Origin: Desulfuromonadaceae bacterium UBA5613
Lineage (GTDB): Bacteria > Desulfobacterota > Desulfuromonadia > Desulfuromonadales > UBA2197
Length of the DNA stretch: 25,561 nt
Reading direction: 5' to 3'
NCBI GenBank assembly: GCA_002424625.1
Contig: DIKR01000046.1
Coordinates: forward strand, 16,804-42,364
Shown here: in pieces, positions 15,441 to 20,965 of the stretch
Numbering within the stretch: the stretch's first letter is position 1
Layout of the letters: each line of letters opens with the position of its first letter
Translations under genes and position numbers: made by a program
The notes under the pieces: generated by a model
What the model was told of the DNA's origin: nothing
What the model saw: the letters and a program-made list of their open reading frames with translations, nothing else
The model's database searches: none

Positions 15441-15902
15441 ATGAAAAATCCACTCAATGAATGCCTGTGTTATCAGTTGCAACATCTGACCCGGTTGCTG
15501 ATGGTGCGCTTGAACGATGAAATCAGGCCGCATGGTGTGACCCAGGGACAACTACCGGTACTTTGCTGTCTCAGCGAAGCTGACGGGCAAACCCAGGCTG
15601 AACTCTGCGACAAAATCCAGGTGGAACAGCCGACTATGGCCAACACATTGCGGCGCATGGAACGGGATGGCCTGATCCATCGAACCGCCTGTGAAAAGGA
15701 CAAACGCCAATCACGCATATTTTTAACCGAACAGACCCGTCCAACGGTTGAAACATTAGAGAAGAAACGGGACGAAGTTATCGCCCGGATGACGCGTCAC
15801 ATGCAGCCGAAAGAGCTGGCAACCTTTCAGCGGCTGCTCACGAATGCCCTGCAGGCGCTTGAAAACCCGGAAGCAGATCAATCAAACGAAATACAGGAGT
15901 AA
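15441..15902 (+). CDS. MarR-family transcriptional regulator
   Basis: Predicted dimeric winged-helix repressor. 153 residues: an N-terminal dimerisation helix, then the winged HTH 'TQAELCDKIQVEQPTMANTL' (about residues 51-70), the wing 'ACEKDKRQSRIFLTE' with the D-x-R-type motif, and a C-terminal dimerisation helix. ATG at 15441 follows GTGAGG closely. The 45-base promoter-operator directly upstream suggests self-control, and the flavoprotein gene starts 2 bases after its stop, so both are induced together. The effector is unknown; MarR proteins often answer to phenolics or oxidants, and Cys9, Cys42, Cys43 and Cys56 could sense redox state. Confidence 0.9.
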   Translation: MKNPLNECLCYQLQHLTRLLMVRLNDEIRPHGVTQGQLPVLCCLSEADGQTQAELCDKIQVEQPTMANTLRRMERDGLIHRTACEKDKRQSRIFLTEQTRPTVETLEKKRDEVIARMTRHMQPKELATFQRLLTNALQALENPEADQSNEIQE

Positions 15903-15904
15903 GA

Positions 15905-17263
15905 ATGAAAACCTTTGATGTTGTTGTTATCGGTGGTGGTCCTGGCGGAATGACCGCAGGGATGATGCTGAACCAGATGGGCAAAACGGTGGCATTGATC
16001 CAGGAAAGCCAGGATAGTTTTGGTGGTGTCTGCCTTAATCGTGGCTGCATGCCGACCAAATCGTTACTCAAAGCGGCAAAGATCCACCGCGATGCCAAGC
16101 AAGCATATAAGTATGGATTGGACCTACAGGTCGCTCCGGTTGACTTAAAACGCCTGCGGGCGGTCACAGATGAAGATCTGAATACGCTGCGAATGATGAT
16201 CCAGGGAATGATGGGCAGTGCCCAGGTCGCCACCTTTCGCGGCAAAGGCTGTTTCCAGTCTGCTCACGAAATCCTGGTCAGCAACCCAGACGGTAGCACT
16301 GAGCTGGTGCGTGGCGGGCAAATCATCATCGCGACGGGCTCGGAATCGGTCGAATTGCCATTTGCCCCTTTTGATGGTCAGCATATCCTGTCGAGCGACC
16401 AGATGCTGAGCAACACCGATTTGCCAAAAAAACTGCTGATTATCGGCGGTGGCGCAATCGGCTGCGAATTCGCCACCCTCTACCATTCTTTCGGTAGCGC
16501 CGTTGTCTTGGTGGAAGCGCTTGAAACACTGCTCCCTCGCGAAGATCAAGAGGCAGGCAAGGCGCTACAGGCAGCTTTCGAGAATCAGGGCCTCGAAGTA
16601 AAAACCGGAACAATGATAGAGCATCTGACGGTCGAAAACGGACAGGTCAAAGTTAAATACAAGGATATCGACGCAACCGTTACGGTCGACAAAGTTCTGG
16701 TCGGCGTCGGTCGCAAACCGAACGTTGCTGGACTGAACTTGGAAGCTGCCGGGGTAAAAACCGAGCGAGGTGCCGTCAGCGTCAATCAATTCATGCAGAC
16801 CAGCGTTCCGCATATCTACGCATTGGGTGATGCCATCGGTGGCCTGATGCTGGCCCATGCTGCAGAAAAGGAAGGTCAACTCCTGGCGATGAACATGGCA
16901 CAAGGAACCAATATCCCGCTTGAGGAGTCGGCCGTGCCCCGGGTTGCTTTTAGCTATCCCGAAGTGGCTGCCGTTGGCGTCAGCAACGCCACAGCCGGCA
17001 TCAGAAGTTTCACCATGCCAGAAGTACCCAATGGCCGTTCAGTGGTCGACAAGGTTACCCCTGCTTTCGTGAAACTGTTTATCGAGGAGGAAACCACTGT
17101 GATCGTCGGAGCGATCATTATTAGTGAAGCGGCAACCGAAATGATTCATGAGATGGCCCTGGCGGTTGAGAATCGCCTGACCCTGGGGCAGGTCGGCAAG
17201 ACCGTCCATGCTCACCCGACTCATTCTACAAGCGTAGTCAAAGCTGTGCACCATTTCAACTAG
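15905..17263 (+). CDS. Flavoprotein disulfide reductase (dihydrolipoyl-dehydrogenase-like)
   Basis: FAD- and NAD(P)H-dependent pyridine nucleotide-disulfide oxidoreductase, 452 residues. FAD-binding 'VVIGGGPGGMTAG' at the N-terminus, redox-active pair Cys43/Cys48 in 'GGVCLNRGCMPTK', NAD-binding 'LIIGGGAIGCEFA' mid-protein, 'YALGDAIGG', and the C-terminal dimerisation domain with 'HAHPTHS' (His437). The family's catalytic Glu five residues after that His is Thr442 here, so a classical lipoamide dehydrogenase activity is doubtful. No lipoyl domain and no 2-oxoacid dehydrogenase genes are nearby. Under MarR control it may reduce another disulfide, a quinone or a metal. Composition is poorer in GC than neighbours, which suggests transfer together with marR. 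Confidence 0.88.
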   Translation: MKTFDVVVIGGGPGGMTAGMMLNQMGKTVALIQESQDSFGGVCLNRGCMPTKSLLKAAKIHRDAKQAYKYGLDLQVAPVDLKRLRAVTDEDLNTLRMMIQGMMGSAQVATFRGKGCFQSAHEILVSNPDGSTELVRGGQIIIATGSESVELPFAPFDGQHILSSDQMLSNTDLPKKLLIIGGGAIGCEFATLYHSFGSAVVLVEALETLLPREDQEAGKALQAAFENQGLEVKTGTMIEHLTVENGQVKVKYKDIDATVTVDKVLVGVGRKPNVAGLNLEAAGVKTERGAVSVNQFMQTSVPHIYALGDAIGGLMLAHAAEKEGQLLAMNMAQGTNIPLEESAVPRVAFSYPEVAAVGVSNATAGIRSFTMPEVPNGRSVVDKVTPAFVKLFIEEETTVIVGAIIISEAATEMIHEMALAVENRLTLGQVGKTVHAHPTHSTSVVKAVHHFN

Positions 17264-17418
17264 GGCCCCATATTCAAGAGATAGCCGCAGCCAGAATAGT
17301 CCACAGGCTGTCTTAGTTGATTCGTTTTGTAGTTTTTTGGTGCGTTTCCTCGATAGTTGTTCGAGACCATCACACAGGAGCAGAAATGACAACGACCTAC
17401 GCCACACAGGGAACATGT
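17264..17418. other. Stretch downstream of the reductase gene without an intact gene
   Basis: No terminator-like hairpin or recognisable gene of its own was seen. The minus-strand frame of the glutamine-amidotransferase fragment continues through it, but in sequence that no longer resembles that family. Confidence 0.4.
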
Positions 17419-17544
17419 GCCCGATTCATCGATATAGACACCACGATCCGCACGAATCGTCTGAAAGGGGATACGGGCGGTCTTGAGCAGATCGCCGTAG
17501 ATCCCGGCCGGAACATCCTGATGGTTCTGAATAATATAAATCAT
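17419..17544 (-). pseudogene. N-terminal fragment of a class I glutamine amidotransferase-like gene
   Basis: On the minus strand an ATG at 17542-17544 with GGGGGAG upstream begins a frame whose first ~42 residues ('MIYIIQNHQDVPAGIYGDLL', then 'ARIPFQTIRADRGVYIDESG') look like the start of GMP-synthase-type class I glutamine amidotransferases. After that the resemblance stops: the frame continues to 17260 as a short Cys-containing tail ('CSLCGVGRCHFCSC'), and the catalytic Cys-His-Glu domain is absent. It is probably a truncated or frameshifted relic. Alternatively it is a genuine 94-residue Cys-rich protein. Confidence 0.5.
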
Positions 17545-17570
17545 GATACTCCCCCGTTCTCAATAAAGAC

Positions 17571-17608
17571 GGGGAAAGGCCGGCAGTCTATAACTGTCGG
17601 CCTTCCCC
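17571..17608 (-). terminator. Hairpin downstream of the TauE/SafE permease
   Basis: GGGGAAAGGCCGGCAGT / ACTGTCGGCCTTCCCC around CTATA, about 16 pairs with one bulge. There is no long T run on the minus strand, so termination may be partial. It also marks the end of the nifB unit. Confidence 0.65.
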
Positions 17609-17626
17609 CTGCCCTCTCGCACCTCA

Positions 17627-18364
17627 CTACAGCAAAATCAACTTGCTTCCGGCCAGCAACAGTACCAGCGACAGCGCCGGAATGAGCACCCGCGTCGGCA
17701 GCAGCCGGCAGCCGAGGCTGGCGCCGAGGAGGCCGCCGGCAAAGGCAGCGGCAGCGAGGAGGGGGGTAAAGTCGGGAATCCGGGAAAGAACGCCGACATG
17801 CCCGAGGAGGCCGGCGCTGGAGTTGACGAGGATGAAGAGGGCGGCGACGCCGGCAACCTCGCGCGTCTTCCCCCAGCCGCAAAGAAGGAGGAGAGGGCTG
17901 AGAAAGATACCGCCGCCAATGCCGGTCAAGCCGGAAAGGAGGCCGAAGAGAGCGCCGATGAGCAGGGACAGGGACAGGGGCGGAACCGTTTGCGGGCGCC
18001 CATCATCGCGAATTTTGAGGACAAGGCGGAGCGCCGCAAAGAGGAGGGCGGCACCGAGGAGCGGGCGATAGATCTCCGGCGGCAGGGTCAGAGCGCCGCC
18101 GATAAAGCTTGCCGGAATCGAGGTCAGAGCAAAGGGCCAGAAGAGGCGCCAGACAAAGTGGCCGGAACGGATAAAGCACCAGGCCACCGTCGCCGAAACG
18201 ACGATATTCAGGGTCAGGGCGGTCGGCTTGAGCAGCGCCGGCGCCAGGCCGCAGAGGGCCATGAGGGCGATGTAGCCCGAGGCGCCGCCGTGACCGACAC
18301 TGCCGTAAAGGATGGCGACGACGAAGATGGACGCGGTGAGCAAGAGCAGCATATCCGGAGCCAT
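17627..18364 (-). CDS. TauE/SafE-family membrane permease
   Basis: Predicted anion or organosulfur transporter of the cytoplasmic membrane; the true substrate is unknown. 245 residues with about eight hydrophobic helices arranged as two repeats; each half carries the family's glycine-rich loop ('GSVGHGGASGYIALM' and 'GLLSGLTGIGGGIFLSPLLL'). ATG at 18362-18364 follows AGGAGG and lies 24 bases after the nifB stop, so it should be read from the nifB promoter under the same ANTAR attenuator. Co-expression with nifB suggests a link with sulfur or molybdenum-related supply for the cofactor, which is inference. Confidence 0.87.
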   Translation of the reverse strand: MAPDMLLLLTASIFVVAILYGSVGHGGASGYIALMALCGLAPALLKPTALTLNIVVSATVAWCFIRSGHFVWRLFWPFALTSIPASFIGGALTLPPEIYRPLLGAALLFAALRLVLKIRDDGRPQTVPPLSLSLLIGALFGLLSGLTGIGGGIFLSPLLLLCGWGKTREVAGVAALFILVNSSAGLLGHVGVLSRIPDFTPLLAAAAFAGGLLGASLGCRLLPTRVLIPALSLVLLLAGSKLILL

Positions 18365-18388
18365 GACCTACCTCCTTTCTCGCGATTA

Positions 18389-19255
18389 CTACGCGATGCG
18401 TGCTTCCAGCGTTGCCAGATCAAGATCCTGACCGATCATACCGACGGCATCGGCGCGGCACTGTTTGCAATGACGCGCCTGCGACAGGATCGATTCGGCC
18501 TGGTTGCGCACCAGCTCCATCACCGCCGGGGAAGGCTCTTCCCAGCCTGCGAAGCGGCCGATGGGGATCACCGGGATAATATTCATCATCGCGGCGCCGA
18601 GCTGGCGCATCTTGACGGCGAGTTCAAAGGTTTCGTGATCGTTGACGCCGGGGATATAGACATGGTTGATCTTGATCAGCAGCCCGGTCTTCGCGGCGGC
18701 CTCGATGCCGGCGAGCTGTTTTGCGAGGAGAATACCGGCGCCGGCGACGCCGTCATACCTTTTCCCCTGATAATTGATCCATTCGTAGACCCGGGCGCCG
18801 GTCTCCGGGGTCAGGGCATTGACCGTCACCGTCAGGCTGTGCAGGTCGAGATCGACCAGCTCCGGCAGCTTCTCCGGCAGCAACAGACCGTTGGTCGAGA
18901 GGCAGAGGGTCATCCCCGGATGCGCCGCCTTGATCAGGCGGAAGGTCTCAAAGGTACGGGGATTGGCGAGCGGGTCGCCGGGGCCGGCGATGCCGACGAC
19001 CTTGAGCTTCGGCCCGACCGTCGGGTGCCGCAGGACAAGATTGACCCGCTCCAGCCCTTCCTGCGGCGAAAGGATGCGGCTGGTGACGCCGGGACGGCTT
19101 TCGTTGGCACAGTCGAACTTGCGCTCGCAGAAGCCGCACTTGATGTTGCAGCCGGGGGCGACCGGGAGATGGATGCGGCCGCTGGCGCTATGATCGCCGC
19201 CGAAACAGGGGTGATCGCTCAACTGTTTTTTCATCATCGGGCAGGCTGAAGCCAT
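18389..19255 (-). CDS. nifB: Nitrogenase cofactor biosynthesis radical SAM protein NifB
   Basis: Builds the 8Fe-9S-carbide NifB-co, the core of the FeMo cofactor, using S-adenosylmethionine. 288 residues from ATG 19253-19255 behind GAGGAGG; the longer open frame up to 19507 crosses the promoter and terminators and is not used. The radical SAM cluster motif is C-x3-C-x2-C (Cys36, Cys40, Cys43 in 'PGCNIKCGFCERK'), followed by 'VGIAGPGDPLANP', 'STNGLLLPEKL' and the C-terminal 'HCKQCRADAVG' that helps bind the K clusters. It is the short form without the C-terminal NifX-like domain; separate NifX-family proteins are encoded just upstream. Confidence 0.96.
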   Translation of the reverse strand: MASACPMMKKQLSDHPCFGGDHSASGRIHLPVAPGCNIKCGFCERKFDCANESRPGVTSRILSPQEGLERVNLVLRHPTVGPKLKVVGIAGPGDPLANPRTFETFRLIKAAHPGMTLCLSTNGLLLPEKLPELVDLDLHSLTVTVNALTPETGARVYEWINYQGKRYDGVAGAGILLAKQLAGIEAAAKTGLLIKINHVYIPGVNDHETFELAVKMRQLGAAMMNIIPVIPIGRFAGWEEPSPAVMELVRNQAESILSQARHCKQCRADAVGMIGQDLDLATLEARIA

Positions 19256-19275
19256 AATAACCTCCTCGTCGGAAG

Positions 19276-19313
19276 AAAAAAGGCGCTCTCCGGATAACCG
19301 GAGAAGCGCCTTT
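19276..19313 (-). terminator. Second terminator in the nifB leader
   Basis: On the minus strand AAAGGCGCTTCTCCGG / CCGGAGAGCGCCTTT with loop TTAT, then a T run, ending only about 20 bases before the nifB ATG. An overlapping P2-like hairpin AGC-AAAGGC-GCT (19316-19305) with A1/G4 could compete with it, but no P1 partner is found directly upstream. Confidence 0.8.
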
Positions 19314-19335
19314 GCTGGTGGATCGTCAACGGAAC

Positions 19336-19410
19336 AAAAAATCCCCGCACGGTGCATAACCGTCGGGGCGTCGTTGCCGTATTCTGATTGTAGGAGTACA
19401 TCTTTGTACT
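19336..19410 (-). promoter_or_regulatory. ANTAR-type dual-hexaloop antitermination leader of nifB
   Basis: On the minus strand, P1 is AGTAC-AAAGAT-GTACT (19410-19395) and P2 is GGC-AACGAC-GCC (19378-19367); both loops carry A1 and G4. P2's 3' strand overlaps the first terminator, whose stem runs CCCCGACGGT to ACCGTGCGGGG (19368-19343), followed by a T6 run (19341-19336). A second terminator follows closer to the gene. Confidence 0.88.
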
Positions 19411-19422
19411 GACTGCGGTTAT

Positions 19423-19438
19423 TGCATCGGCTGTGCCA
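19423..19438 (-). promoter_or_regulatory. Sigma-54 promoter of nifB
   Basis: Minus strand TGGCACAGCCGATGCA: perfect TGGCAC and exact GG-N10-GC spacing, about 170 bases before the nifB ATG. Confidence 0.93.
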
Positions 19439-19556
19439 GCATGAAAAGGGCGGAGAAACGGGGACTGCAAAAGAATAATCGTTAAAATCTGCCGCCCCGG
19501 TGGGCAAGTACGCCGTCAGCGGTTAATTATTAAGCAGCGAACCACCAACCCCTCAA

Positions 19557-19600
19557 CAAAAAATCGGGCAGAGGAGGGCCCTCACCCATCCATCTGCCCG
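19557..19600 (-). terminator. Terminator after the second NifX-family gene
   Basis: On the minus strand CGGGCAGA (19600-19593) pairs with TCTGCCCG (19572-19565), with an inner GAGGGCCCTC-like part, followed by a T6 run. It ends the structural nif transcript before the separately promoted nifB. Confidence 0.8.
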
Positions 19601-19653
19601 TGCCATCGGCCATTACACCCTGGAACAGTTTTTCTTATAACTCCCCTGCTTCC

Positions 19654-20010
19654 TTACGGACAACCGGCACAAGCGCAACCGCAGGCGGCGCTGTGGGCCG
19701 CTTGCAGCGCCGCCGTGATCGGCCCGCTGGCGGTGACATGCTTGAGGCCGGCCTTCTCCAGTTCGGCAAGGGGATATTCGCCGATCATGGCGGTGACCAC
19801 CACCCGGCATTCGGCCAGGGCAGCGACGATGGCGTCGAACTGACGGTGGCGGAAGGGATGCTCGGGATCGTAAGAGCAGTACTTCTCCACCACCACCTCG
19901 CCGACGGAAACCGGATTGCCACGGTTGTATTCGTAGAGGAGAAAGCGTTCGGCATGACCGAAGTGCTGATCGACCTCGCTGCCGGATTTTGATGCCACGG
20001 CGATACGCAT
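19654..20010 (-). CDS. NifX/NafY-family FeMo-cofactor-binding protein with Cys-rich tail
   Basis: Member of the dinitrogenase iron-molybdenum cofactor family (the NifX, NafY, VnfX and NifB C-terminal fold). 118 residues from ATG 20008-20010 behind GGGAGG. The conserved 'VDQHFGHAERFLLYEY' is present and the fold ends with 'TASGPITAALQAA'. The last residues, 'ACGCACAGCP', add four cysteines that the standard domain lacks and may bind a cluster. Since NifB here has no NifX-like domain, this protein could be its separate partner, receiving NifB-co; that is inference from gene order. It lies 17 bases after the ferredoxin gene. Confidence 0.87.
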   Translation of the reverse strand: MRIAVASKSGSEVDQHFGHAERFLLYEYNRGNPVSVGEVVVEKYCSYDPEHPFRHRQFDAIVAALAECRVVVTAMIGEYPLAELEKAGLKHVTASGPITAALQAAHSAACGCACAGCP

Positions 20011-20027
20011 AAGAACCTCCCCCCGTG

Positions 20028-20297
20028 TCAGATCGTCAGCGGCTTGAAGGTGAAGCAGTTCTTCGGGCAGGCGACACCGCAGCTGACGCAGCCGGTGCAA
20101 TCGTCGGCATCGATGATGGTCATGATCATCCGCGTCGAATCGGTCTCTTCATCGACAAAATCTTCAGGGCCGAGAACCTTGCGTGCACAGGATTTGTAAC
20201 AGCGGCCGCAGCCGATGCACTTCTCCGGGTCGATCGCTTCAGCGAAGGCCGGGGTCCATTCTTTGCCGCCGCGGGTTTTTCCGGTGAAATAGGCCAT
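20028..20297 (-). CDS. fdxB: Nif-specific 2[4Fe-4S] ferredoxin (FdxB / ferredoxin III type)
   Basis: Low-potential electron carrier of the nif system, cytosolic. 89 residues with two cluster motifs: Cys27, 30, 33, 37 ('CIGCGRCYKSC') and Cys67, 70, 73, 77 ('CTGCVSCGVACP'), plus an extra Cys81. The first motif lacks the usual Pro and continues 'ARKVLG', as in nif-specific ferredoxin III; the N-terminus 'GGKEWTPAF' also fits. AAGGAG precedes the ATG. It may deliver electrons to NifB or NifEN for cofactor assembly; the partner is inferred from position between nifX-type genes. Confidence 0.9.
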   Translation of the reverse strand: MAYFTGKTRGGKEWTPAFAEAIDPEKCIGCGRCYKSCARKVLGPEDFVDEETDSTRMIMTIIDADDCTGCVSCGVACPKNCFTFKPLTI

Positions 20298-20354
20298 GGT
20301 GTTTCTCCTTGTGGGTGTGGTTTGATGTGTCTGGTTCGTACAACGATCAACGTT

Positions 20355-20464
20355 CCCCCCTCATCCGCCCCTCCGGGGCACCTGGCCCCGCGGGTCCTCA
20401 TGGAGAAGGGATTCAGCTTCCCCTCTCCATGAGGGAGAGGGTGGCCGCAGGCCGGGTGAGGGGG
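20355..20464. repeat. Dispersed palindromic repeat (CTCACCCGGCCTGCGGCC type), copy 2
   Basis: About 110 bases, inverted relative to the draG-end copy at 14199-14303. The two outer parts match nearly base for base; the middle, between CCTTCTCC and GTGCCCC, differs. It fills the gap between nifX and the ferredoxin gene and is expected to form a stable stem in the transcript. Confidence 0.85.
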
Positions 20465-20488
20465 AAAACTCTGTTATATCCCTCACTT

Positions 20489-20875
20489 TTAGCGTTCAAC
20501 AAATCCCGGCCGTTCGCCTTTAAGCATCGCCTTCTTCAACCACGGCGGCGGATTATTGCGCAGCACTTCCTGCAACTTGACGATAACTTCGGCAATCGGT
20601 TCACACTCCTTGCTCTTGATCGGGTGAATCTTCTTGGCGACCAGCCTTGCCGCCGCCGGGCCGCCGATCTGGGCGACGTAAACCAGGGCGCAATCGGCGA
20701 GAGCGGCGCCCCGCGCCTCGATGCGATTCTCTTCATCTTCTCCGGCGCTATGCACCTGCAAAACACCCGAAAAGGCCGCTTCCTCCGGGCCGATCTCCCA
20801 GATCAAAAAATTCTCGGCCCGACCAAAGTGTTCATCGATATGGATTTTGTCGGTACTGGCGAATGCGACTTTCAT
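20489..20875 (-). CDS. nifX: FeMo-cofactor carrier NifX
   Basis: Binds and passes on FeMo-cofactor precursors between NifB, NifEN and the apo-dinitrogenase. 128 residues: the fold begins 'MKVAFASTDKIHIDEHFGRA', continues with 'CALVYVAQIGGPAAARLV' and ends in the NifX-typical 'NPPPWLKKAM'. ATG at 20873-20875 with AAAGGA upstream. It follows nifEN, the standard position for nifX. The spacer between them (20876-20965) is filled by a GTGACGCG-type repeat. Confidence 0.92.
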   Translation of the reverse strand: MKVAFASTDKIHIDEHFGRAENFLIWEIGPEEAAFSGVLQVHSAGEDEENRIEARGAALADCALVYVAQIGGPAAARLVAKKIHPIKSKECEPIAEVIVKLQEVLRNNPPPWLKKAMLKGERPGFVER

Positions 20876-20895
20876 GGTTAATCCTTTCTTGAGAC

Positions 20896-20960
20896 GGTGA
20901 CAGGTGACGCGTAACGCGTGACATAAACGCTTTAGTCACCCGTCACGCGTCACGCGTCAC
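20896..20960. repeat. GTGACGCG inverted repeat between nifEN and nifX
   Basis: GTGACAGGTGACGCGTAACG followed by GTGAC on the left, and GTCACCCGTCACGCGTCACG-type sequence on the right, form an imperfect long hairpin. It is a common style of intergenic repeat; it may act as an mRNA 3'-end stabiliser or processing site. Confidence 0.7.
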
Positions 20961-20965
20961 GGATT

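Noticed and set aside
15084..15551. 155-residue minus-strand frame before marR
   Set aside because: No ribosome site, no motif, and it overlaps the promoter-operator and the start of marR. It could be a relic but cannot be supported.
17798..19249. 483-residue plus-strand frame opposite nifB and tauE
   Set aside because: It is a GC-driven shadow frame antisense to two well-supported genes, with no family motif.
18389..19507. NifB with an 84-residue N-terminal extension
   Set aside because: The extension reads through the nifB sigma-54 promoter and both terminators. The ATG at 19253-19255 has a GAGGAGG site and starts the normal NifB sequence.
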